Shown here in pieces: positions 20,157-27,278 of a stretch of 64,000 bases of DNA. Source of the stretch: Paraniabella defluvii (lineage in GTDB: Bacteria > Bacteroidota > Bacteroidia > Chitinophagales > Chitinophagaceae). Where the stretch lies: positions 1,612,001-1,676,000 of the forward strand of contig CP079215.1 in the NCBI GenBank assembly GCA_019316985.1, in the 5' to 3' direction. Below the pieces are notes generated by a model that made no database searches, was not told the DNA's origin, and saw nothing but the letters and a program-made list of their open reading frames with translations. Within the stretch, counting starts at the first letter, position 1. Each line of letters begins with the position of its first letter. Both the position numbers and the translations under genes were made by a program.

Positions 20157-20695
20157 ATGCCGTTCAATTTACTTAAAGCTTATTCTGCGCTACTAGAAAT
20201 CGCTCACATGGACGAAGGTCAACGTACCAGGTCTCTTAGAGGTGTATTCAATCGAGACATAGAAGATAACCCTACTTTAAACTTTCGCGGCAAGGCCATT
20301 AGACCGATTAAAGGTGAGGAGCCCAATATGCAGCTTTTGTTCACTCATTTAACTTGCCATGAAACTATTGAAACAGATGAGACTGACGGTTCTTCTCGTC
20401 CTAAAAGAACATTTGAGATTGACCGCTCATGTAGATTACATTGGATTCGGCATCACATTGAAGAGAGATCGCCTGGCAACTTGAGGGTTTTTAGTGTAGA
20501 GGAAAGAGATTTAAAAAGCGCAAAGATATAATACGAACTTACATTTATGACACTGAACAGGAGTACGTTATTGTATTAGAACCCCAAAAAAGTCTTCGTG
20601 ATTATTACCTTCTAACTGCTTATCATTTAAATAAACCAGAAGGAAAGAAAAGTATTCTAAAGAAATTAAAGAAGCAACTACCCGACATTCATTAA
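20157..20695 (+). CDS. Toxin-like small protein, possible BECR-fold RNase, frameshifted
   Basis: About 179 residues after joining two frames; a base is missing in the TTTAAAAAG run at about 20509-20517. Conserved-looking blocks are RSCRLHWIRHHIEE, RVFSVEERD, IIRTYIYDTEQEYVIVLEP and DYYLLTAYHLN. The end pattern (Arg-Thr-Tyr, a strand with a Val-Ile-Val-Leu core, then LLTAY) resembles RelE/barnase-like (BECR) nucleases carried by phages and mobile elements. I cannot place it in a named family with certainty. It follows the DUF3800 gene by 5 bp. A hairpin after the stop closes the pair. Toxin function is inference. Confidence 0.6.
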
Positions 20696-20702
20696 AACCG
20701 CA

Positions 20703-20734
20703 AGGCTCGGTGTACATCCTGGTACATCGAGCCT
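20703..20734 (+). terminator. Strong hairpin closing the DUF3800/toxin-like operon
   Basis: AGGCTCGGTGTAC pairs with GTACATCGAGCCT (13 bp, one G-T mismatch) around a 6-base loop. No T-run follows, so it may act as an RNA-stabilising hairpin rather than an intrinsic terminator. Confidence 0.5.
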
Positions 20735-20850
20735 CGAAACTCCTTCTTCCTATAATTGGTAAGATGAGCAGTGCAAAGGTAGCTCAATTTGAGACAAATT
20801 TCATGTTTATTTAAAAATAATTTTAAAATAAAAGTGAAATAAATTTCATT

Positions 20851-21200
20851 TTAAAGTGTAAACGAATAATAATAGATAGGCGCAGCATTTTTATAAATTA
20901 TTACTAAGCAAGACATTGTATTAGGAAATTTAGGCTTTAATCGTACTGTAAATTCTTCATTTCCTTCGCGCGCGTACATCTCCGAAAACTCCTTTTGATT
21001 CAAAATTAACATCACCCCTGACGAGGTATAATAACGACCCTGCCTTGGACCGGGGAATTCCAGTGCATTTTATAGCTACTCTCCGGATTTTTATTAATTA
21101 TCTCCAGTGCATCCTCCATGTCAATAAATATCGCCTTTCGATCAGCGAGCATTTCTAATGCTTCGGATATCGATTGTGGTGTTTCGTAGTGTATTTCCAT
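20851..21200 (-). CDS. Small hypothetical protein, or two coupled small proteins
   Basis: From ATG 21200 the first frame gives 62 residues (MEIHYETPQSISEALEMLAD...VVIIPRQG) and stops at 21012. The stop overlaps an ATG in the next frame (TGATG), which encodes 53 residues (MLILNQKEFSEMYAREGNEE...) ending at 20851. Given the many missing bases in this sequence, one 115-residue protein is as likely as two coupled ones. No domain is recognised and there is no signal peptide. The upper half is acidic and helical; the lower half looks like beta strands. It faces the toxin-like gene tail to tail. Confidence 0.4.
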
Positions 21201-21424
21201 ATTTCCAGCTAGACAAACCGTATACCAATTAAAAGTTTAAGACCTAGAGAGATGTTAAGACTTTTGAAAACATTAGGATTGACGCTATTACGAACTAATG
21301 ACAAAATTAGGCAAGATATAACCTTAATCGAACTATTTATAGTGAAAAGACTGATATCGGTATTATCTACATCAGGTATACACTCCAAATCATTATCGTT
21401 ATAAATCTTTCGGGGTATTTCGTG

Positions 21425-21615
21425 GTGCGCGTAATGATTATAGAAAAATCTTTTAAATGTGAGGTTCTATGAGGCTTTAGCATTCTTGGATGTCAAGTTT
21501 TGTCAAGTCCCAGCCCTTTTTGATGTTAGGTTTTGTTAGGTTCTCCTGGCTAGAAAGCAATTTAAATATTCGAACCTGCACATGCGTGCGCGTAGTGATG
21601 TAGGAAAAATCTTTT
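21425..21615 (+). repeat. Two 30-bp imperfect direct repeats
   Basis: Copies at 21425-21454 and 21586-21615 both begin GTGCGCGTA and end GAAAAATCTTTT; they match at 25 of 30 positions and are 161 bp apart. They lie in the gene-poor stretch and may be protein-binding sites or remnants of a duplication. Confidence 0.6.
21489..21540 (+). repeat. Pair of 19-bp iteron-like repeats
   Basis: GATGTCAAGTTTTGTCAAG (21489-21507) and GATGTTAGGTTTTGTTAGG (21522-21540) differ only by consistent C/T and A/G changes. Each contains an internal TGTyArG...TGTyArG repeat, giving four regularly placed half-units 33 bp apart per pair. Confidence 0.55.
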
Positions 21616-21771
21616 GCTGAATCTGAAACTTCCACAATTTTCATCATTCTTCCACAATTGATGGTTCCCTATATTCAGCGTTTTTCAGCAATCTTTGGCA
21701 AAGCAACTAAAAGGGCTAACACTTACTAACATGTTGAAATATGGCAAAACTCTTTTCTTAATTAGGCTAAT

Positions 21772-22589
21772 CTAATACCCTATTTTATTAGACTTTTTGA
21801 TATTGCATCCCTTACAAAGCAGTTGTAAGTTTCTATAGGTATTTGCACCACCTTTTGAAAATGGTATAATATGATCAAACTCCAGCTGCTCATTTCCACC
21901 GCATTCTACACATCTTCCTCCGTCTCTGTTCCAAACCTGGTCCATAACGTCCTGGGGTATTCTCTCTCTAACCTGCTCCTGAATATCCTGCGCGATAATG
22001 CCCTAGCTTTTAAATCTTCATACACCTCCCTTTCCAACTGCTTTCTGCGTTCTTGTTCTTGCTGCTTCTCATGCTTCGCTATAATATCCCGGCGAATAGC
22101 TTCCTTTTCTTCTTCGATCTGCTGCTGCTGTTTTTTGTATTCTATACCTTGCCGCCTAGCTTCTAATGCAGTCAAATTATCTTGATAAAAGTTTGCTACT
22201 TGTATTCTAAAATTATCTATCAGTATTTTTACCCCTTCAATGTCATGCGCCTGTAAATTAACACTTCGAGCTTTGCTCCCAGCATAAGGACCAACTATAC
22301 CTAGTATTTCTAAATCATTCATGATGCGTCCAGCCCTATTGTAACCCAACTTCATCCTGCGCTGAAGTAGCGAAGTACTTGCTATTTGATTCTGAATAAT
22401 AAGAATAGCTGCTTCTTCAACTAAGGAATCAAATTCTTCACGGACATAATCCTGGACAGGAGACCCCTCCAAATAACGATCTACTAATTTTGCCTTAATC
22501 TCATCAGTAAGGACAACTGTAACAGGTGTTTGAGAAATTAACGGCTGTCCACTATCTGTCGCGGTTTGTTTTTTAAAGATGTTCCACAT
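21772..22589 (-). CDS. FtsK-gamma-type winged helix fused to HNH endonuclease, frameshifted
   Basis: ATG 22589. Residues about 50-110 match the FtsK gamma (KOPS-binding) winged helix: IASTSLLQRRMKLGYNRAGR, IMNDLEILGIVGP, then GSKARSV. A long Gln/Glu/Arg-rich coiled coil follows (about 140-200). The first frame stops at 21906, but the next frame from about 21985 gives a complete HNH domain: RCVECGG, EFDHIIPFSKGG, NLQLLCKGCN, ending at 21772. The two Cys pairs and the Asp-His support an active zinc-bound HNH fold. About 272 residues. An FtsK-type DNA-binding domain without the motor, joined to a nuclease, suggests a sequence-guided cutter; its role is unknown. Confidence 0.8.
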
Positions 22590-22751
22590 AAGCCAAATTT
22601 ATTATCAAATATAATATAACGCTCTGCCGGAAAATGAAAATTTTGTACATTTAAGTTAGTTTTCATCCTTATGATGAATACAGGCGCATGAAGCTAACCA
22701 ACGACAGCCACCAGTGGATTGCGCCTATTTTTAAGACTTCACCATTTGCTT

Positions 22752-23156
22752 ATGCCTAACCAATACCTAGACACCACATTACTAAAAAAGGGTTTTGATA
22801 GATTACTAAAGCAGCGGTTTACCGACAATGAAAAGGAGAATGTGCTTTTTGATTATCCTATCGACGTTTTAGAGGATCTTTTAACGCTATACCAGAGTGA
22901 CGAGCAGTATGAGACCTGCCAGTTAATAAAGAACGTGCTGTCTATTAAAAATGATCCTCCTGTGGGCACCATACTAAACTACGACCAAGTACAGGCTATT
23001 TATGACAACGCAGTGCATCCGGAATTCAAAAACCAATTAAAAGCGGTTTTGGTGTCAGTTAAGATCACCAGCGATCAATACAACATGCCACTTGAAAACT
23101 TTTCTTTTGTTAGGGATGATAACGGTTATATCCGGGTTAAAGATATTAGGGAGTAG
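22752..23156 (+). CDS. Hypothetical protein (134 aa), cargo region
   Basis: Not recognised. ATG 22752 gives MPNQYLDTTLLKKGFDRLLK. The protein is soluble, helical in its N-terminal two thirds (VLEDLLTLYQSDEQYETCQL, LIKNVLSI) and ends in a strand-rich stretch (NFSFVRDDNGYIRVKDIRE). The in-frame stretch back to 22719 is possible but adds an unusual Arg/Leu-rich start. It is divergent from the HNH gene, about 160 bp apart, and the two might share a regulatory region. The frame is intact. Confidence 0.5.
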   Translation: MPNQYLDTTLLKKGFDRLLKQRFTDNEKENVLFDYPIDVLEDLLTLYQSDEQYETCQLIKNVLSIKNDPPVGTILNYDQVQAIYDNAVHPEFKNQLKAVLVSVKITSDQYNMPLENFSFVRDDNGYIRVKDIRE

Positions 23157-23302
23157 CTAATAGCGACACCTATACACGGACAACAAGTATACTTCCTAAA
23201 CAAACGCAGCGAAGAGAAATTATCGGTTCGGGATTGATTCAGTAAATCAAATATTTTTTTGTAATTTGAATAAAGTCGTAAATTACTTCTAAATCTACGT
23301 TT

Positions 23303-23852
23303 ATGAAAACACCGAAATCACTAGCACTTTTATTACTTACACATACTTTGCTCTCTACAATATCTTATTCGCAATCTGCTGAAAAGAAACAGGAATTAAT
23401 TGCCAATATTAACTGGCTGGCCGGTAAAGAGGATGCGCCCGCTAAATTATCTGTTTGGGCATACCAAGTCCCAGTCGGAAATGGCAAAAGTACAATGAGA
23501 GGCCCATTGAGCGCGAACTCCTGCCTAATGTACGCAACAGGATTTGCACTCGCAGGAAGAATAACGAATCTATAAAATGGCTCCAGGCAGGACAGGCTCA
23601 TAATACTCCCGTAGCTAACTCATTTGCAGATTATACAGATTTTTGTGTTGACTACATAAAGAGCCAATATGCTGAGGCAGCTGGTAAGTTCTTAGCCTTA
23701 GAATTAGGATCAAACCGGTTCTATGGATGGGGAAGAGTTTGACAACTTTATTATCGAAACATAATCCAGACAAGGATCCAGAACAGTTTAAACCTAAGCC
23801 AATTAAAGACGTGTCAGAGGGAGTTCACGACAGAGCAGGTAGAGGAAGATGA
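23303..23852 (+). CDS. Secreted hypothetical protein, frameshifted at least twice
   Basis: ATG 23303 starts a clear signal peptide (MKTPKSLALLLLTHTLLSTI, cleavage after SYS or so). The mature part begins SAEKKQELIANINWLAGKED. Around 23460 the frame breaks; the best continuation is the frame with PIERELLPNVRN, WLQAGQAHNTPVANSF, DFCVDYIKSQYAEAAGKF and LELGSNRFYGWG. A second shift near 23740 leads to LTTLLSKHNPDKDPEQF and a stop at 23852. The reconstructed length is about 183 residues. No family is recognised. Exported cargo of unknown role. Confidence 0.5.
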
Positions 23853-23950
23853 TTGCATTTAATACAAAAAGTCCTACGACTATCCTGGCAGGTGTTTACT
23901 ATAATGCTTTACTACGGATGCCTTAAAAATCAATGTTAAATATATTTATA

Positions 23951-24156
23951 CTATTCCAACATAAAATCGAAAATTCTACCTTTTTTTCTTTTATCCCGGT
24001 ACTTTTCGCTTCTACATAATGAACAGCTACAAGGCTTTCCATGAGAACGAAATGCGTATAAATTATGATTAGGCGATTCCTTGAAACCATATTTTTTAAA
24101 CGCTTCCTGTAATGAAGTATTTTAAGCTCATGTCTCCTTGCTTTGTTGTTTTCCAT
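23951..24156 (-). CDS. Small Cys-rich protein with HGKPCSCSLC motif, frameshifted
   Basis: ATG 24156 gives MENNKARRHELKILHYRKR. A base is missing in the A-run near 24096. The next frame continues as YGFKESPNHNLYAFRSHG, then KPCSCSLCRSEKYRDKR, and stops at 23951, for about 68 residues. The Cys-x-Cys-x-x-Cys cluster preceded by His looks like a small zinc site; similar HGKPCSCWMC proteins are widespread in bacteria and uncharacterised. The protein is very basic, so nucleic-acid binding is possible. Confidence 0.6.
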
Positions 24157-24207
24157 CTTACAAAGTTATAAGCAAACCAAATAATTTTAAGTAACTACGA
24201 ATCTAAA

Positions 24208-24543
24208 TTGAATAAACTTATATTTGCTAAATATTTTAGCAATTTGAACTCTGTTTTAAATAAATATGACGGCAGTCAGATAACTTGCCTTACTACTTTC
24301 TTCATGTGGAATGGGATGAAGTTAGAATGTAGGCTTTCTGGTGTAAAAGGCCGAGCTTCAGCACATAGCTACGATGTGGAGATCATTAATATTGCCCGTG
24401 GCGAACTACACTTGAATAAAGATGGATGGGTTTTCAGTACCAGAAAGGGATACTTTGACCGCGTAGCGGATCAATTAGGAAGGAAGGTTGAGGAATATTG
24501 GGAGAAAGTGGATGAATTAAATAACCCATTTTCCAGGGCATAA
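24208..24543 (+). CDS. Hypothetical protein (about 111 aa)
   Basis: Not recognised. The frame opens with a TTG at 24208; no ATG is available before residue 33, so the TTG or a lost upstream start is used. The product is soluble with Trp-rich beta-like segments (WNGMKLECRLSGVKG, KDGWVFSTRKGYFD) and a C-terminal helix (VADQLGRKVEEYWEKVDEL). It converges with the HTH gene at 24553-24837, only 9 bp apart. Located at the boundary between cargo and the replication/control part of the element. Confidence 0.4.
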   Translation: MNKLIFAKYFSNLNSVLNKYDGSQITCLTTFFMWNGMKLECRLSGVKGRASAHSYDVEIINIARGELHLNKDGWVFSTRKGYFDRVADQLGRKVEEYWEKVDELNNPFSRA

Positions 24544-24552
24544 CGAATATTG

Positions 24553-24837
24553 CTATTTATCATTTTTAGTGATAGTTGAATTACTGCTTAGGTAGGCCTC
24601 AACATCGCGACGTAGGTATTTGATTTTGCGGCCATTGTCGTGTCTCCAATTAAATACACCTTCCTTCCTTCTTTCGTACAGGGCGGTTCTTTTGAGACCT
24701 GTAACCATCATAACATCTTCTTCACTCATCCATCGACTATGACCATTATTCGCACTCATAGCTTTGATGGTTGTCTCGATCAAGTCTAATCGATCCATAA
24801 TTATTTTAAATGCCTTGCTGTCTATGGTTATGTTCAT
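24553..24837 (-). CDS. Excisionase-like helix-turn-helix protein (HTH_17)
   Basis: 94 residues. After an N-terminal helix (about 1-28), the HTH_17/MerR-like domain reads WMSEEDVMMVTGLKRTALYE, then RRKEGVFNWRHDNGRKIKYL and RRDVEAYLSS. This is the usual architecture of Bacteroidota element proteins annotated as excisionase or helix-turn-helix DNA-binding protein. It probably binds the att region or a promoter of the element. A tight repeat region (24857-24900) directly upstream of its start could be its own operator. Frame intact. Confidence 0.75.
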   Translation of the reverse strand: MNITIDSKAFKIIMDRLDLIETTIKAMSANNGHSRWMSEEDVMMVTGLKRTALYERRKEGVFNWRHDNGRKIKYLRRDVEAYLSSNSTITKNDK

Positions 24838-24856
24838 TATCGATTTATGTTTAATA

Positions 24857-24900
24857 AGCGCAGGTTATTGTATGGCTCAAATATGGCTCGAATCTGCGCT
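24857..24900. promoter_or_regulatory. Inverted repeat enclosing tandem repeats, upstream of an HTH gene
   Basis: AGCGCAG (24857-24863) and CTGCGCT (24894-24900) are perfect inverted repeats. Between them TATGGCTC occurs twice, 11 bp apart (24871 and 24882). The site ends 20 bp upstream of the HTH gene start at 24837 and could be an autoregulatory operator. Confidence 0.4.
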
Positions 24901-25033
24901 AGGTTAAAATACGTGCAGTTAATCGTTTTATTACCAAGAGCATTAACAAAGACTTCAAGGTCAAAGGTTCGGACCTATCGATTGTTAAGGACACGAAAGT
25001 TTCTCTAAGATCCGAAGATTCTGTTTTTATCCC

Positions 25034-25294
25034 CTAAATAGGCTCGCCAAAGTCGACAGGCTCATTTGAGGTTGGATTTTCGTTAGGCAAAATTTTAATT
25101 GATAATGCTAACGACAAATCCCACATTTCCCCGCCAACAGTGTTTACGCGTGCTTTCTTGAGTTCTGGAAAAAGTCTTGCCTTGTTGGATAGCGTACTGC
25201 TTTTAATACCGAGTACTCGACAAAGCTCTTGCCTATTAACAAGGATTCTTCCTTTCACCTTAACACCAATGATGTGTACTACTGATGTGATCAT
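25034..25294 (-). CDS. Small DNA-binding-like protein (86 aa)
   Basis: The middle reads ILVNRQELCRVLGIKSSTLS, followed by NKARLFPELKKARV, which looks like a helix-turn-helix with an element-type recognition helix. The C-terminus is acidic. It lies upstream of the 24553 HTH gene on the same strand, about 200 bp away; the gap holds the inverted repeat at 24857. The first residues (MITSVVHIIGVKVKG) are hydrophobic and may mark a misplaced start. Probably a control protein of the element; no family assigned. Confidence 0.45.
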   Translation of the reverse strand: MITSVVHIIGVKVKGRILVNRQELCRVLGIKSSTLSNKARLFPELKKARVNTVGGEMWDLSLALSIKILPNENPTSNEPVDFGEPI

Positions 25295-25457
25295 AAAAAC
25301 ATTTTATGCAGTACGCTTATTATGGTCATTTTATTGTGACCAAACAAAAAAGCCAGGCTATAAGCCTAGCTGCAATAATGTTAATATAACGTCAGCTTAA
25401 TCTAATTCCGTAGAGTTATAATTTATACCAGATATAGAAATACCCGGTCTATATGTG

Positions 25458-25673
25458 TTATACTTGCCTATTTTTAAAGTACAGCTTAGATAGCAGCTGA
25501 TCATACGTCAACTTCTGCTTTTTAGTTTTTGGTATCTGAGGATACGAATCTTCACTCAATTTACTTCCCACCTGATCAAGTATCTTATTATACTTTGCAC
25601 TTAAAAAGGGCTTTAATGCCTGTCTCATTTTTGCTAACTCTTTGACTAGTTCAGCGTCCGATATTTTATCCAT
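25458..25673 (-). CDS. Small hypothetical protein (71 aa)
   Basis: Not recognised. The product is short, helical and basic at its C-terminus (KTKKQKLTYDQLLSKLYFKN). It is in line with the neighbouring small genes on the minus strand, 22 bp downstream of the next one, and probably belongs to one polycistronic unit running from 26871 to 25458. No Cys pairs, no membrane segment. Confidence 0.45.
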   Translation of the reverse strand: MDKISDAELVKELAKMRQALKPFLSAKYNKILDQVGSKLSEDSYPQIPKTKKQKLTYDQLLSKLYFKNRQV

Positions 25674-25695
25674 AGCCTAAGTTAACGAAAGCCGT

Positions 25696-25875
25696 CTATA
25701 ATGATGCAGGGTCAGGAATTTTGTTCAGCAAGACAGTTACTATCAGCTCAGTCTGAAAGCTGATACCCTGGGCATCTTTATCCTGGCAATAGCTGAGTAT
25801 ATTCATCTGATTTATTATTACACCTAGTAATGCCCTGATCTCGTAAATTTCACATTCTGTATAACTCTTTGCCAT
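25696..25875 (-). CDS. Small hypothetical protein (59 aa)
   Basis: ATG 25875 gives MAKSYTECEIYEIRALLGVI, a start that fits better than the upstream in-frame ATG at 25944, whose extra residues look like translated intergenic DNA. The product is helical (ALLGVIINQMNIL) with a further helix ending LLNKIPDPASL. Part of the same minus-strand cluster of small genes. Function unknown. Confidence 0.45.
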   Translation of the reverse strand: MAKSYTECEIYEIRALLGVIINQMNILSYCQDKDAQGISFQTELIVTVLLNKIPDPASL

Positions 25876-25944
25876 AATTGATGTTTTAAATAAAGCCAGG
25901 TATAGACATACCCGGCACCCATTATCAAATAAAAAAGAAATCAC

Positions 25945-26270
25945 TTATTCAGGTATTGCGCAGGCAATAAAGTTGCTGATCTGGGTTAGAGCCCAAATTT
26001 GATTTTTGATATAATCCGTCCCGTACTCAAATTTATCTTTATCGTCATCGAAATCCCTGAGCGTATCCATTATTGAATTATTGATAGCCTCTAATATTTT
26101 TCTACATGCCACAGATTCAAACATCGTAACAGCGCTATCCTGCAATCTAATGGCTTTTTGAAGGTTAATTTTTTATTAGCCGGCAGCGACTCCATAATAT
26201 AATCCGGCAAATTTTCAGCCTGCTGCTGGATATCGTATTTCAGTTCATCTATGCTTGTGTATGGTTTCAT
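25945..26270 (-). CDS. Hypothetical protein (about 108 aa), frameshifted
   Basis: From ATG 26270 the frame reads MKPYTSIDELKYDIQQQAEN and LPANKKLTF. A base is missing near 26157, and the next frame continues as QKAIRLQDSAVTMFESVACR, KILEAINNSIMDTLRDFDDD, ending at 25945 with QISNFIACAIPE. The mostly helical protein has no recognised domain. It lies between two other unknown genes of the same cluster (gaps of 69 and 25 bp). Confidence 0.5.
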
Positions 26271-26295
26271 CGTAATTAAGTTTAATAATTATAAA

Positions 26296-26679
26296 TTAAG
26301 CTGTGTAACCGGCCTTGATGTTATCATAAACACTCTGCGGAACACTGGCGCAATAGCTTTCCAAGGCTCCATAATTCAGATAGTCCTCACACTCGCTTTC
26401 GAGATAGCGGAAGAAATACAGCAGCAGGGAAAATACTTTTGCGGCATTCTCCTGGGAGTACTTGGAGAGTTTTGCGGAAAAATCGGGGTTTATTAAATTT
26501 AGTGCCACATCCTGTAGTATTGACTCAAAGTCGTATGCTTCTAAATCATCAAACCTAACCAATCCTGCCGTCAATTGCAATAATTGCTCCTTGCCTCTAA
26601 TAACGCTTTTGCCATCCTTTGAAAATATGATAGCAGCAACCTGCTTGCGTTCTTGTATTTGTTCATTTGTAAGATTCAT
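26296..26679 (-). CDS. Hypothetical protein (127 aa)
   Basis: Not recognised; frame intact. The N-terminus is polar (MNLTNEQIQERKQVAAIIFS), followed by helical segments (EQLLQLTAGLVRFDDL, SILQDVALNLI, FSLLLYFFRYLESECEDYL). No signal peptide. It follows the 46-residue Cys-containing gene by about 50 bp, and the next gene begins 25 bp downstream. Likely a control or accessory gene of the element; nothing shows its role. Confidence 0.5.
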   Translation of the reverse strand: MNLTNEQIQERKQVAAIIFSKDGKSVIRGKEQLLQLTAGLVRFDDLEAYDFESILQDVALNLINPDFSAKLSKYSQENAAKVFSLLLYFFRYLESECEDYLNYGALESYCASVPQSVYDNIKAGYTA

Positions 26680-26730
26680 TGTAGTAGTTTTTAGTTTCTT
26701 CTAATTCTGGATAATTTCAAAGTTCTCTTA

Positions 26731-26871
26731 TCATTCAGGTATAAATATTGACTCCCACTCTCTAAGCCCGGGTGTTGACCTCGGACAGAAGTTTTTAAAT
26801 CCAATAGAAAATTTGTCTATCAACGAAGATGGGCACCGTTTACGGAACTTGCATCTTAAGCAGCTACTCAT
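26731..26871 (-). CDS. 46-residue Cys-containing protein with a perfect Shine-Dalgarno
   Basis: The minus strand carries AAGGAGG 7 bases before an ATG at 26871, rare in this window and typical of real starts. It opens a 46-residue frame: MSSCLRCKFRKRCPSSLIDK, then FSIGFKNFCPRSTPG, ending at 26731. Four Cys (a CxxC pair plus two more) suggest a small metal-binding or redox site. The gene begins inside the end of the preceding open frame (26864-27115) and is followed by the 26296-26679 gene. It is short but better supported than its neighbours. No family recognised. Confidence 0.55.
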   Translation of the reverse strand: MSSCLRCKFRKRCPSSLIDKFSIGFKNFCPRSTPGLREWESIFIPE

Positions 26872-27115
26872 AACTACCTCCTTCTTTTAAAATGAACATT
26901 AAGGAGCCGTCAATAAAAGATATTCGCGGCCTTGCTGGTGGGGTTGATCCTGGGACTGTCGCAGTCCTGGGCAGTAGTGCTTTCTTACTGGTTGCTGATC
27001 GTTGCGGAGTTGTGGGGTTGAGAAGCCCACGGGAATAAATGTATTCATAACATAAAATAAAAGGCGCACTCGTCTCAACGTCCACTAAGTTATAGTGAAG
27101 GCATCGGGCTTTCAC
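26864..27115 (-). CDS. Doubtful 83-codon open frame upstream of the Cys-containing gene
   Basis: The frame ends at 26864, overlapping the ATG of the 46-residue gene, which would allow coupling. The predicted peptide is Ser/Thr/Pro-rich (ATVPGSTPPARPRISFIDGS) with no recognisable start motif, and another frame on this strand is open over much of the same stretch. The DNA also contains perfect inverted repeats (GGACTG-TCG-CAGTCC at 26953-26967), so it may be a structured leader and not a coding sequence. Confidence 0.25.
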   Translation of the reverse strand: MKARCLHYNLVDVETSAPFILCYEYIYSRGLLNPTTPQRSATSKKALLPRTATVPGSTPPARPRISFIDGSLMFILKEGGSYE

Positions 27116-27129
27116 CGACAGCGTGCGCT
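27061..27129. other. Nested inverted repeats, possible structured RNA or regulatory site
   Basis: AGGCGCAC (27062-27069) can pair with GTGCGCTT (27123-27130), enclosing CACTAAGTTATAGTG (27083-27097), itself a hairpin. CTCAACGT at 27074-27081 also recurs as its complement ACGTTGAG near 27171. The region lies between divergent genes (minus-strand cluster and the lipoprotein at 27279). Confidence 0.35.
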
Positions 27130-27257
27130 TATTGTTAATATTTATGTTTTAAGTATTGCTACTTAATGGAACGTTGAGGATTTAAAAATACAACAGAGAT
27201 TGAATAATGCAAAATTTATTTTTATGGAAAGCCGTATTGCCATATTGTAGAGCATCT

Positions 27258-27265
27258 TATTTTTG
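27258..27265 (+). promoter_or_regulatory. -7 promoter box for the lipoprotein gene
   Basis: TATTTTTG fits TAnnTTTG and ends 13 bp before the ATG at 27279, so the leader would be very short. Confidence 0.4.
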
Positions 27266-27278
27266 CAAAAACTACATT

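Larger units (their letters stand above)
21201..21771. other. Gene-poor stretch with direct repeats
   Basis: No gene is supported in these 571 A/T-rich bases. They contain two pairs of direct repeats (21425-21454 with 21586-21615, and 21489-21507 with 21522-21540), described separately. The stretch lies between the small minus-strand gene and the 3' end of the HNH gene. Confidence 0.5.
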
